Assembly (NCBI RefSeq): GCF_024508275.1
Contig: NZ_CP101989.1
Coordinates: 3,472,001-3,536,000, forward strand
DNA: 64,000 nt
Source of the DNA: Cellulomonas wangsupingiae
GTDB lineage: Bacteria; Actinomycetota; Actinomycetes; Actinomycetales; Cellulomonadaceae
Direction of reading: 5' to 3'
Shown: positions 1 through 8,151 of the stretch, in pieces
Position numbering within the stretch: position 1 is the first letter of the stretch
How the letters are laid out: every line of letters begins with the position of its first letter
The notes under the pieces: model-generated
Database searches by the model: none
What the model was told of the DNA's origin: nothing
Seen by the model: only the letters and a program-made list of their open reading frames with translations
Made by a program: the position numbers and the translations under genes

Positions 1-906
1 GTCGTAGACCTTCTTGATGAGCTCGGCGAGCTGGTCACCGAACACCGGGTTGCACTCGACGACGTAGTTGAACTTCTTGTCGACGAGCGCCTGCAGCCCG
101 TCGCGTACACCGTCGACGGACACGATCTGGATGTCCTTGCCCGGCACCTTGCCGGCCGCCTCGATGGCCTCGATGGCGCCGAGACCCATGTCGTCGTTGT
201 GCGTGAAGATCATCGTCATGTCGGGGTACGCCTGCAGCGCGGCCTCGACGGCCGTCTTGCCCTCGGCACGCGTGAAGTTGCCGGACGCCTTGCCGATGAT
301 CTGCTCGCCGACGACCTCGCCGAAGCCCTCCTCGCGGTCGACCTGCGCACCGGAGCCGAGCGTGCCCTGGAGCTCGAAGATCTTGGCGTCGGGCGCGTTC
401 TCCGCGACCCACTCCCCCGCGGTCGTGCCCTCCTGCGTGAAGTCGGCGCCGATCCACGTGACGTACGGGTCCTCGACCGTCGTGTCGACCGTGCGGTCGA
501 CGAGCACGACCGGGATGCCGGAGTCCTTGATCTCCTGGAGGACCTCGTCCCAGCCGGTCTCGATGACCGGGGAGAACGCGATGACGTCGACGTCCTGCGC
601 GATGAAGTCGCGCAGCGCCTTGATCTGGTTCTCCTGCTTCTGCTGCGCGTCGACGAAGGTGAGGTCGAAGCCGTTCTCCTCCGACAGGCTCTCCTTGACG
701 GACTCGGTGTTGGCGGTGCGCCAGCCGGACTCGGCGCCGAGCTGCGAGAAGCCGACGCGGATGGCGTCGCTGCCGCCGCCGCCGCTCTCGCCGTCACCGC
801 CGTCGCCCGACGTGTCGGAACCGCCGCCGCAGGCCGCCAGGGCCAGGACCGTGAACGTCGCGACGGCACCGGCGATGCCGGTCCGCGCGCGGTTGATGCC
901 CTTCAT
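1..906 (-). CDS. YtfQ-like sugar ABC transporter substrate-binding lipoprotein (3' end cut off)
   Basis: Periplasmic-binding-protein-type lipoprotein of a type I sugar ABC importer. A signal sequence ends in a LAAC lipobox (Cys26), followed by a Gly/Ser-rich linker. The mature region (VGFSQLGAESGWR, QQKQENQIKALRDFI, FTRAEGK, HNDDMGLGAIEAI) closely follows the galactofuranose-binding protein YtfQ, so furanose or galactose-type sugars are plausible ligands. The ATG at 904-906 is preceded by a clear GAGGAGGAG ribosome site at 911-919. The reading frame is open to position 1, so the C-terminus and presumably the ATPase and permease genes lie beyond the left edge. Expression probably depends on the LacI-type operator in the promoter at 972-1000; the LacI gene next upstream on the same strand is the natural candidate regulator. 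Family assignment is strong, exact ligand inferred. Confidence 0.9.
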   Translation of the reverse strand, partial: MKGINRARTGIAGAVATFTVLALAACGGGSDTSGDGGDGESGGGGSDAIRVGFSQLGAESGWRTANTESVKESLSEENGFDLTFVDAQQKQENQIKALRDFIAQDVDVIAFSPVIETGWDEVLQEIKDSGIPVVLVDRTVDTTVEDPYVTWIGADFTQEGTTAGEWVAENAPDAKIFELQGTLGSGAQVDREEGFGEVVGEQIIGKASGNFTRAEGKTAVEAALQAYPDMTMIFTHNDDMGLGAIEAIEAAGKVPGKDIQIVSVDGVRDGLQALVDKKFNYVVECNPVFGDQLAELIKKVYD

Positions 907-971
907 GCAACTCCTCCTCGAGCAGCGCGGCCGACGTCGTCGTCAGCCGTCCAGGGATGCGTGACGGGATG

Positions 972-1000
972 AGTGTGAACGTTCTCAACGAGCACGTCAA
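972..1000 (-). promoter_or_regulatory. Promoter with embedded LacI-type operator for the YtfQ-like gene
   Basis: On the minus strand a -35 TTGACG (995-1000) and a -10 CACACT (972-977) are separated by exactly 17 nt. An imperfect palindrome, TGTGAACGTTCTCA (974-987), covers the spacer end and part of the -10. Its GAACGTTC core with a central CG is typical of LacI-family operators, so a bound repressor would block RNA polymerase. The binding regulator is inferred from position, not shown. Confidence 0.65.
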
Positions 1001-1180
1001 CGAGTTGAGGTTGCGGTTCGATCACGAGCGTCGCCGCAGGTCGCGGGCCGAAACGCGGTTCCCGCCACGCGACATGTGAGCGATCACATCCACACCGGGC
1101 CGTGACCTGCGAGGACACGACCGTGCGCGAGCCCAGGCTCCCGCACGCGCGGCGCGCGCGCAACGGTCCCGCGACCGGTG

Positions 1181-2227
1181 TCAGAGCAGGACGCGCGCCG
1201 GGTCCCGCGGCGGGGCCGTGCTCTCCCGCACCAGCAGCCGCGGCGACACCGCCACCGACGACGACGTCGACGCGCCGTCACGCGCCGCCAGCAACAGCTC
1301 GACGCAGCGGTACCCCAGCTCCTCGAGCTCCTGTGCGACCGTCGTCAGCGGCGGGACGAAGTGCGCCGAGCCGTCACCGTCGTCGTACCCGACGACCGAC
1401 ACGTCGTCCGGCACCCGCAGCCGCGCGTCGGCCAGGGCGTGCATCATGCCCAGCGCGAGCAGGTCGTTCGCCGCGAAGATCGCGGTCGGCAGGGTCGAGC
1501 GACGCCGCCGCACGCGGGCCACGAGCTCCTGGCCGGCGAGGTACCCGACCTCGGCGCTCCAGTCGTCCGCCCACAGCGTGCGCGGCGCGAGCCCCGCCGC
1601 CGCCATGGTCTCGCGGAACCCGACGGCCCGTGCGCGGGCGTCGACCCACGGCGCCGGCCCGGCCAGGTGCAGCACGTCGCGGTGCCCGAGGTCGAGCAGG
1701 TGACGCGTCGCCACCTTCGCCCCGGCCTCCTGGTCGATCGCCACCGCGAGCGCGTGCTCCCCGCCCGCGCGCCCGGCCACGACGACCGGGACCTGCGCCT
1801 TCGACTCGAGCACCGCCGCGGCGGCCTCGTCGTGCGACGCGACGACGACGATCCCGTCCACGCCCTGGTCGAGGAGGTGCTCGATCGCGGAGGCGACCTC
1901 GTCCTTGTGCTGCAGGTCCACGGTGGCCAGGGACACGAACAGGCCCTTCGCGCGGGCCGCCTGCTCGATCGACACCAGGGTGCGCGTCGGGCCGAACAGG
2001 TGGGAGCCCGACGCGACGACGCCGAACACGCCGCTGCGGCGGGTCTTGAGGGTGCGCGCCGCGCTGTTGCGGCGGTAACCGAGCTGCTGCATCGCGTCCA
2101 GGACGCGCTCGCGGGTGTCCGTCGCGACGTTCGGGTGGTCGTTGATCACCCGCGAGACGGTCTGGTACGACACACCGGCGACGCTCGCGACGTCCGTGAT
2201 CGCCGGTGGCCGGGGCCGGGCCGTCAC
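1181..2227 (-). CDS. LacI family transcriptional regulator
   Basis: 348-residue LacI/GalR repressor. The N-terminal helix-turn-helix (AITDVASVAGVSYQTVSRVI, about residues 9-28) is followed by a hinge helix and a periplasmic-binding-protein-like sensor domain (VFGVVASGSHLFG, FAANDLLALGMMHAL, VSVVGYDDGDGSAHFVPPLTTV). The GTG at 2227 puts the HTH about nine residues from the N-terminus, as usual for the family; longer in-frame starts would add an unrelated Arg/Pro-rich extension. It lies upstream of the YtfQ-like binding-protein gene on the same strand, and an operator-like palindrome sits in the 275-bp gap, so control of that transporter is the simplest reading. The effector sugar cannot be told from sequence. 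Confidence 0.92.
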   Translation of the reverse strand: MTARPRPPAITDVASVAGVSYQTVSRVINDHPNVATDTRERVLDAMQQLGYRRNSAARTLKTRRSGVFGVVASGSHLFGPTRTLVSIEQAARAKGLFVSLATVDLQHKDEVASAIEHLLDQGVDGIVVVASHDEAAAAVLESKAQVPVVVAGRAGGEHALAVAIDQEAGAKVATRHLLDLGHRDVLHLAGPAPWVDARARAVGFRETMAAAGLAPRTLWADDWSAEVGYLAGQELVARVRRRRSTLPTAIFAANDLLALGMMHALADARLRVPDDVSVVGYDDGDGSAHFVPPLTTVAQELEELGYRCVELLLAARDGASTSSSVAVSPRLLVRESTAPPRDPARVLL

Positions 2228-2381
2228 CGGGCGTCCCGGCGCGGGCCGCGGGCCGCGGGACGGTACGGCGGAGTCGGTGTGGGCGCGTCGGGCTCGGCGG
2301 GCACGCTCACCTCCAGGTGGTCGACCGGCAGGGGGCTCCACCGCGAGCCGCTCACCGCACAGTAGCGCCGATGCGTGCTCC

Positions 2382-3038
2382 TCACCGGGGACTCCCAGCG
2401 CCCACCGCGCGACGCTCCACTGCGACGACCACGAGGGCCAGCACGCCGGGCACCAGCACGCCGAGCGGCGGGACCGCCCGCACGGCCACGGCACACAGGC
2501 CGACGGCCAGCAGCACCAGCGCCGACCCCGCGAGGTCGTCGCCCGCGCGACGGCCGCCCGCCCGCACGACCTCGCGCCACGACGCGCCCGGTCGCCAGTC
2601 CCCCGCGGCCCGCAGCAGCCCGACGACGAGCACGGCGACGACGAGCCACGCGAAGACCTGCGTGCCCGCGCCGCCCGCGAGGCCGCCGTCGCCCGCGGCG
2701 ACGTCGAACCAGAGCAGGACGAGCAGCGCGAGCGAGCCGAGCGCGTACGGCCACACGCCACGCAGCGCCGCGACGAAGTCCCGCCACAGGGCCCGCGGCC
2801 CTCCCGCCGCCCCGCTCGGGTACCGCAGGTGCGCCGCTCCCGCGGCGACGGCGGGCAGCACCGTGACGAGCGGCAGGCTCAGCACGCCGACGGCGAGCAC
2901 CACGAGCAGCAGCTCACGCACCGGCGGCATCCCGCGGCGGGGCGCACGAGGCGCCGCGCCCGGCTCGGGGTCAACCTCCGGGCGACCGTCGGTCTCGGGG
3001 TGGGGCGCGCCCGGGTCGGGCGGATGCTGCGTGCTCAC
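2382..3038 (-). CDS. Small multi-pass membrane protein, possibly DUF624/YesL-like
   Basis: 218 residues from a GTG at 3038. A Pro-rich, charged N-terminus (about 35 residues) is followed by four to five hydrophobic segments (for example VRELLLVVLAVGVLSLPLVT, VWPYALGSLALLVLLWF, VFAWLVVAVLVVGLL). The spacing and the motif ALWRDFVAALR before the second segment recall the DUF624/YesL membrane proteins often found next to sugar regulators and transporters in Gram-positive bacteria. The match is by appearance only. It lies directly upstream of the LacI gene on the same strand, so the two may be co-transcribed. Function unknown. Confidence 0.7.
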   Translation of the reverse strand: MSTQHPPDPGAPHPETDGRPEVDPEPGAAPRAPRRGMPPVRELLLVVLAVGVLSLPLVTVLPAVAAGAAHLRYPSGAAGGPRALWRDFVAALRGVWPYALGSLALLVLLWFDVAAGDGGLAGGAGTQVFAWLVVAVLVVGLLRAAGDWRPGASWREVVRAGGRRAGDDLAGSALVLLAVGLCAVAVRAVPPLGVLVPGVLALVVVAVERRAVGAGSPR

Positions 3039-3115
3039 CCCGCCAGCCTCGCACGTGCGCGGGCCGGGCCGACTACCGTCGAGTCCTGCCCCGCGTCCAC
3101 CTCGAGGAGGTGCAG

Positions 3116-4327
3116 GTGACCCACCGCCGGCTGCCGAAGTGGTCCGAGCTCGCGCCGCTGCTGCGTCCGCGGCCGCTGCGCCTCGACCCCGTGGAGCGGC
3201 GTCTGGCCGACGCCCAGACGATCGCCGACCTGCGCCGGGTCGCCCGGGCCCGCACGCCGCGCGCCGTGTTCGACTACACCGACGGCGCCGCCGAGGGGGA
3301 GCTCACGCTGCGCCGCGCCCGGCGGCTGTTCCGCGACCTCGAGCTGCGTCCGTCGGTCCTGCACGACGTGTCGCACGTCGACACGACCACCTCCTACCTG
3401 GGGCGCCCGTCCGCACTCCCCTTCGCGTTCGCGCCCACCGGGTTCACGCGCCTGATGCACCACGAGGGCGAGCGCGCCGTCGCACGCGTCGCCCAGCGCC
3501 GCGACATCCCGTACGCGCTGTCGACCATGGGGACGACCTCGATCGAGGACGTCGCCGCGGTGGCGCCCGACGCGCGCCGGTGGTTCCAGCTGTACGTGTG
3601 GAAGGACCGGTCCGCCGGCGAGGACCTCATGGCGCGCGCCCGGGCGGCGGGGTACGAGGCGCTCATGCTGACGGTCGACGTGCCCGTGGCCGGCGCGCGC
3701 CTGCGTGACGTGCGCAACGGGTTCTCGATCCCGCCGGCGCTGACGCCGTCGACCGTGCTCGACGCCGCGACGCACCCCGGCTGGTGGGTCGACCTGCTGA
3801 CGACCGAGCCGCTGACCTTCGCGTCGCTGAGCTCGTGGAGCGGCACCGTCGCCGACCTGCTCGACAAGCTGTTCGACCCGACCATGACGATCGCCGACCT
3901 CGAGTGGCTGCGGGCGTCGTGGGACGGCCCGCTCATCATCAAGGGCGTCCAGACCGTCGAGGACGCGCGCCGGGTGACCGACGCGGGCGCCGACGCGGTC
4001 GTGCTGTCCAACCACGGTGGCCGACAGCTCGACAAGGCTCCCGTCCCGCTGCGCCTGCTGCCCGACGTGCTCGACGCGGTGGGCGACCGCACCGAGGTCT
4101 GGATGGACACGGGCATCACGCACGGGTCGGACGTCGTCGCGGCGCTGGCCCTCGGTGCCCGCGCCACGCTGGTGGGGCGCGCGTACCTGTACGGCCTGAT
4201 GGCGGGCGGCGAGCGCGGCGTGGACCGCTCGGTCGAGATCCTCGAGCGCGAGGTGCGCCGGACGATGGCGCTGCTGGGCGTCGCCGACGTGGGCGGGCTG
4301 AGCGAGCGGCACGTGCGCCTGCCCTGA
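3116..4327 (+). CDS. lldD: FMN-dependent alpha-hydroxyacid (L-lactate type) dehydrogenase
   Basis: About 403 residues, the usual size for the family. The FMN-binding TIM barrel of the lactate dehydrogenase/glycolate oxidase family is clear: FDYTDGAAEGELTLRRA at the start, PFAFAPTGFTRLMH, the substrate-region stretch LMLTVDVPVAGARLRDVRNG, the catalytic-base motif LSNHGGRQLD, and the FMN-phosphate loop MDTGITHGSDVVAAL plus ALGARATLVGRAYLYGL. The enzyme would oxidise L-lactate or a related 2-hydroxyacid at the inner face of the membrane and pass electrons to quinone; which substrate is inferred. Two in-frame GTGs compete; GTG 3116 is preferred because GAGGAGG (3104-3110) lies 5 nt upstream, whereas GTG 3110 overlaps it. 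Confidence 0.88.
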   Translation: MTHRRLPKWSELAPLLRPRPLRLDPVERRLADAQTIADLRRVARARTPRAVFDYTDGAAEGELTLRRARRLFRDLELRPSVLHDVSHVDTTTSYLGRPSALPFAFAPTGFTRLMHHEGERAVARVAQRRDIPYALSTMGTTSIEDVAAVAPDARRWFQLYVWKDRSAGEDLMARARAAGYEALMLTVDVPVAGARLRDVRNGFSIPPALTPSTVLDAATHPGWWVDLLTTEPLTFASLSSWSGTVADLLDKLFDPTMTIADLEWLRASWDGPLIIKGVQTVEDARRVTDAGADAVVLSNHGGRQLDKAPVPLRLLPDVLDAVGDRTEVWMDTGITHGSDVVAALALGARATLVGRAYLYGLMAGGERGVDRSVEILEREVRRTMALLGVADVGGLSERHVRLP

Positions 4328-4375
4328 CCGGCCTCGACGGTCGTGGCGGCCATGAAAGGTTTCGCGACTGGACGT

Positions 4376-4399
4376 GGAAATCGTTCTCCGGCCTACGGT
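4376..4399 (+). promoter_or_regulatory. Putative promoter and operator upstream of the rhamnogalacturonan lyase gene
   Basis: GGAAATCGTTCTCC (4376-4389) is an imperfect dyad around a central CG, the style of LacI-family operators. It is followed by a TANNNT -10-like hexamer TACGGT (4394-4399), 47 nt before the ATG. The -35 region (TGGACG near 4369) is weak. Suggestive only. Confidence 0.35.
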
Positions 4400-4446
4400 C
4401 CTCGCACCCGCCGGGCGCTCGCCCGTCGCGCGTCGAAGGGGACGAC

Positions 4447-6705
4447 ATGAGAGCACTCCGGACCGGCGCCGCCGTCGCCGCGCTCGCGACCGCCGCCACG
4501 GGCCTCGCGCTCACCCCGGCGGCGCACGCCGCGGTCGGCTGCCGCGTCACGTACGCGGTGACCAACCAGTGGGGCGGCGGCTTCAACGCCGACGTCCGCA
4601 TCGACAACCTCGGGGACGCCGTCGACGGCTGGGCACTGACCTGGGACTACCCGGCCGGCCAGACCGTGACCCAGGCGTGGAACGCCACCGCCACGCAGTC
4701 CGGCACGACCGTCACGGCGCGCAACGCCTCCTACAACGGCACCCTGCCGTCCGGTGGCAGCGCCGGGTTCGGGTTCACGGGCGCCTGGTCGGGGTCGAAC
4801 CCCGCGCCGGCGGCGTTCAGCCTCAACGGCACGGCCTGCACCGGCACCGTCGGCCCCACGGCCACGCCGACGCCCACGCGGACGGCCGGCCCCACCCAGT
4901 CGCCCACGCCGACCACGAGCCCGCAGCCCACCCCCCAGCCCACCGGCGACCCCGACCCCACCACCCCGACCACCGGCGCCCGACAGCTCGAGAACCTCGA
5001 CCGCGGCGTCGTGTCCGTGCGCTCGGGCACCGGCAACCTCGTGCAGTGGCGCCTGCTGGGCTGGGAGGACCGCACGACGGGCTTCCACGTGTACCGCGAC
5101 GGCACGCGCATCACGTCGTCCCCGGTCACCGGCTCGACCAACCACCTCGACACCGCGGTGTCCCCGGGCGCGCGGTACACCGTGCGGGCCGTCGCCGGCG
5201 GCGTCGAGCGGGCCGCGTCGGCGCCGTCGCTGACGTTCGACGAGGGCTACCTCGACGTGCCGGTGTCCCGGCCGTCGTCGGACCACGTCATCAACGACGG
5301 CTCCGTGGGCGACCTCGACGGTGACGGCGACCTCGACGTCGTCCTGAAGTGGGACCCGTCCAACGCCAAGGACAACAGCCAGGCCGGCGTCACCGGCAAC
5401 GTCTTCCTCGACGGCGTGACGCTCCAGGGCGAGCGGCTGTGGCGCATCGACCTGGGCCGCAACATCCGCGCCGGCGCGCACTACACGCAGTTCCAGGTCT
5501 ACGACTACGACGGCGACGGGCGCGCGGAGGTCGCGGTGAAGACCGCCGACGGCACGCGCTCGGGCACCGGGCAGGTCATCGGCAACGCGTCGGCCGACCA
5601 CCGCAACGGCGAGGGCTACGTGCTGTCCGGGCCGGAGTACTTCACGGTCTTCCGCGGCGACACCGGGGCGATCGGCGCGACGACGGACTACGTCCCGCCG
5701 CGCGGCACGGTGTCGAGCTGGGGGGACTCCTACGGCAACCGGGTGGACCGCTTCCTGGCGGGCACCGCCTACGTGGACGGGCAGCGGCCGTCGATCATCA
5801 TGGCGCGCGGCTACTACACGCGGACCGTCGTCGCGGCGTGGGACTACCGCGACGGGCGCCTGACGCGCCGGTGGACGTTCGACTCGACCAGCTCGACGCC
5901 GGGCAACGCGGCGTACGCCGGCCAGGGCAACCACTCGCTGTCGATCGCGGACGTCGACGGCGACGGGCGCGACGAGATCGTGTACGGCGCGTCGACCATC
6001 GACGACGACGGGCGCGGGCTGTGGGTCAACGGCACGGGCCACGGCGACGCCGGGCACGTCGGGGACCTGGTGCCGTCCCGGCCCGGGCTCGAGTACTTCA
6101 AGGTCACGGAGGACAAGGCCCAGCCGAACATGTGGGTGGCCGACGCGCGGACGGGCCAGACCCTGTGGCGCAGCGGCAGCGGCGCGGACAACGGGCGCGG
6201 CGTGGCGGGCGACGTGTGGGCGGGCAGCCCGGGCGCGGAGGCGTGGTCATCGGCCGAGGCGGACCTGCGCGACGCCGCCACCGGCGCGTCCGTGGGCCGC
6301 AAGCCGTCGTCCGCGAACTTCCTGGCCTGGTGGGACGGCGACCCGGTGCGCGAGCTGCTCGACCAGACCCGCGTCGACAAGTACGGCCCCGGCGGTGAGA
6401 CCCGCTTGCTGACCGGGTCCGGAGTGCGCTCCAACAACGGCACGAAGGCCACACCCGTGCTGTCCGGCGACATCCTCGGCGACTGGCGCGAGGAGGTCGT
6501 CTGGGCGCGGTCCGACGAGAGCGCGCTGCGCATCTACGCGACACCCGAGCTGACGTCCCTGCGGGTGCCGACCCTGCTCCACGACTCGATGTACCGCGTG
6601 GCGCTGGCCTGGCAGAACACCGCCTACAACCAGCCCCCGCACCCGTCGTTCTTCCTCGGGGACCCGTTCACGCCCCCCACCCAGCCGAGGATCTACGTCC
6701 GCTGA
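4447..6705 (+). CDS. Secreted CBM2-PL11 rhamnogalacturonan lyase
   Basis: 752-residue secreted enzyme. A Sec signal peptide (residues 1-28, cut after AHA) is followed by a family 2 carbohydrate-binding module (about 29-135; CRVTYAVTNQWGGGFNADV, WNATATQSGTTVTARNASYN, paired Cys near each end). A Pro/Thr linker (about 136-180) leads to a family PL11 rhamnogalacturonan lyase domain (from ARQLENLDRGVVSV). PL11 hallmarks are the calcium-binding DxDGD repeats (GDLDGDGDLDVVLKWDPSN, YDYDGDGRAEVAVKTADG, ADVDGDGRDEIVYG) and the C-terminal GDILGDWREEVVW. It should cleave the rhamnogalacturonan I backbone of pectin by beta-elimination, with the CBM2 tethering it to cellulose in plant cell walls. The ATG at 4447 is the only start giving an intact signal peptide. 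Confidence 0.95.
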   Translation: MRALRTGAAVAALATAATGLALTPAAHAAVGCRVTYAVTNQWGGGFNADVRIDNLGDAVDGWALTWDYPAGQTVTQAWNATATQSGTTVTARNASYNGTLPSGGSAGFGFTGAWSGSNPAPAAFSLNGTACTGTVGPTATPTPTRTAGPTQSPTPTTSPQPTPQPTGDPDPTTPTTGARQLENLDRGVVSVRSGTGNLVQWRLLGWEDRTTGFHVYRDGTRITSSPVTGSTNHLDTAVSPGARYTVRAVAGGVERAASAPSLTFDEGYLDVPVSRPSSDHVINDGSVGDLDGDGDLDVVLKWDPSNAKDNSQAGVTGNVFLDGVTLQGERLWRIDLGRNIRAGAHYTQFQVYDYDGDGRAEVAVKTADGTRSGTGQVIGNASADHRNGEGYVLSGPEYFTVFRGDTGAIGATTDYVPPRGTVSSWGDSYGNRVDRFLAGTAYVDGQRPSIIMARGYYTRTVVAAWDYRDGRLTRRWTFDSTSSTPGNAAYAGQGNHSLSIADVDGDGRDEIVYGASTIDDDGRGLWVNGTGHGDAGHVGDLVPSRPGLEYFKVTEDKAQPNMWVADARTGQTLWRSGSGADNGRGVAGDVWAGSPGAEAWSSAEADLRDAATGASVGRKPSSANFLAWWDGDPVRELLDQTRVDKYGPGGETRLLTGSGVRSNNGTKATPVLSGDILGDWREEVVWARSDESALRIYATPELTSLRVPTLLHDSMYRVALAWQNTAYNQPPHPSFFLGDPFTPPTQPRIYVR

Positions 6706-6741
6706 CCCGACCCCCCACCCCACCCCCAACCCCCACCCCCG

Positions 6742-6794
6742 GGCGCGAGAGTGCAATCCAGTCACCCCACCCGACTGGATGGCACTCTCACGCC
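6742..6794. repeat. Palindromic repeat, copy A
   Basis: Arms of 22 nt (6742-6763 and 6773-6794) built on GAGAGTGCAATCCAGTC and its near-complement pair with two imperfect positions around a 9-nt loop. It lies 36 nt after the lyase stop codon and may act as a terminator or mRNA-end stabiliser. It belongs to the repeat family also seen near 23 kb and 62 kb. Confidence 0.85.
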
Positions 6795-6800
6795 CACGCG

Positions 6801-6890
<90 letters not shown>

Positions 6891-6922
6891 CGGAGGGTGG
6901 GGCCGGGACACCCCAACCTCCC

Positions 6923-6973
6923 GGCGAGAGTGCAATCCCGTCACCCCCACGGACTGGATTGCACTCTCACGCC
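6923..6973. repeat. Palindromic repeat, copy C, overlapping the oxidoreductase stop codon
   Basis: Left arm GGCGAGAGTGCAATCCCGTC (6923-6942) pairs with right arm GACTGGATTGCACTCTCACG (6952-6971). The TGA of the minus-strand Gfo/Idh/MocA gene (6967-6969) lies inside the right arm, so this copy both ends that gene and forms the hairpin after it. Confidence 0.85.
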
Positions 6974-8151
6974 CGGAGGGTGGGGGTGGGGGTGGGGTGG
7001 GTCCAGGGGGCGCCGAGGGTGGTGAAGGTGGCGCAGTGCTCGGCGACGCGGGCGCACCAGGCGGCGACGTCGTGCACGACCGGGTGCGCGTCCGGCCCCG
7101 TGCCCTGCCACGCGACGTGCTCCGGGGCGATCGGGCGCGGGTCCCGTGCCGCGCGGACGGCGTCGAGGACGGCCATGAACGGCCCGGTGGCCGCGACGTC
7201 GCACCGCAGCGGGCGCGTGGGGTCGAGGCGCGCGGCGAGCAGGTCGTCCAGCAGGTCGGTGCGTGGCGCCCGCACGGTCCGCGTCCCGCGCGGTGACGCG
7301 ACGTCGAGCTCGTCGTGCTCGTACCGCAGCGTGGCGCTGCCGGCGCTGCCCCGCACGACGACGGTCGCGGCGGCGCGCTCGGGGGCGCACAGCGTCAGCC
7401 CGGCCGCGACGCGGCGCCCGTCGGCGAGCGTCACGACGACGGACGACGTGTCGTCGGCCTCGATGGGGTGCGCGTGCCACAGGTCGGCCTCGACGTCGAC
7501 GACGTCGGACGCGCGCGTCGCGCCCGCGACCCGCAGCGCCGACGCCACGGCGTGCGCGAGCGGGTTGGTCACGACGCCGTCGACGACGGGCACCCCGTCG
7601 AGCACGCGGCGGCCGGCCCACCGCGAGCGCGCGTAGTACGCCGACGTCCGCACCCACGTCCCGACGGCGCCGACCACCCGCACCTCGCCCAGCTCCCCGG
7701 ACGCGACGACGCGCGCGAGCTCGTCGAGGGCGTCGGACCCGAACGTCTGGAACCCGACCTGGCAGCGGCGCCCGGTCGCGGCCGCGGCAGCGACCAGCGC
7801 GTCGTGCTCCGCGAGCGACGCGGCGGTCGGCTTCTCCAGCAGCACGTCGCAGCCGGCGAGCATCGCGTCGCGCGCGAGCCCGAGGTGCGTGTGGATGGGC
7901 GTGACCAGGACGACGACGTCCGGCGGGCGGTCGGCGAGCAGCGCCGCGAGGTCCGGGTACCAGGGGGTGCCGGCGGGGACGAGCGGGGCGTCGCCCGCGA
8001 CGAGGTCGGTGCCCTCGACGGGCCGGGGGTCGACGACCGCGGCGAGCGTCGCGCGGCCGCGGGCGGCCAGGTCCCGCACGGTCCGCAGGTGCGAGCGCCC
8101 GTGCCCGTGCACGCCGACGACCGCGACCCGCGCGGGACGGGGCGTGCTCAC
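6967..8151 (-). CDS. Gfo/Idh/MocA family oxidoreductase
   Basis: 394-residue NAD(P)-dependent sugar dehydrogenase-like protein. An N-terminal Rossmann fold opens with RVAVVGVHGHGRSH; the family's EKP signature appears as CDVLLEKPTAASLAEHDALV; the C-terminal alpha/beta domain carries GVVTNPLAHAVASALR, where a metal- or substrate-linked histidine is usual. GTG 8151 overlaps the stop of the upstream LacI-DUF6807 gene by GTGA, the coupling used repeatedly in this window; an ATG at 8157 is possible. DUF6807 proteins are commonly encoded beside Gfo/Idh/MocA enzymes, which supports a shared pathway with the fused domain next door. The last residues (PTPTPTLRA) are encoded by simple sequence leading into palindromic copy C. 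Substrate unknown. Confidence 0.88.
   Translation of the reverse strand: MSTPRPARVAVVGVHGHGRSHLRTVRDLAARGRATLAAVVDPRPVEGTDLVAGDAPLVPAGTPWYPDLAALLADRPPDVVVLVTPIHTHLGLARDAMLAGCDVLLEKPTAASLAEHDALVAAAAATGRRCQVGFQTFGSDALDELARVVASGELGEVRVVGAVGTWVRTSAYYARSRWAGRRVLDGVPVVDGVVTNPLAHAVASALRVAGATRASDVVDVEADLWHAHPIEADDTSSVVVTLADGRRVAAGLTLCAPERAAATVVVRGSAGSATLRYEHDELDVASPRGTRTVRAPRTDLLDDLLAARLDPTRPLRCDVAATGPFMAVLDAVRAARDPRPIAPEHVAWQGTGPDAHPVVHDVAAWCARVAEHCATFTTLGAPWTHPTPTPTLRA

Noticed and set aside
3110..3115. GTG at 3110 as start of the lactate dehydrogenase gene
   Set aside because: It overlaps the GAGGAGG ribosome site itself; GTG 3116 is correctly spaced.
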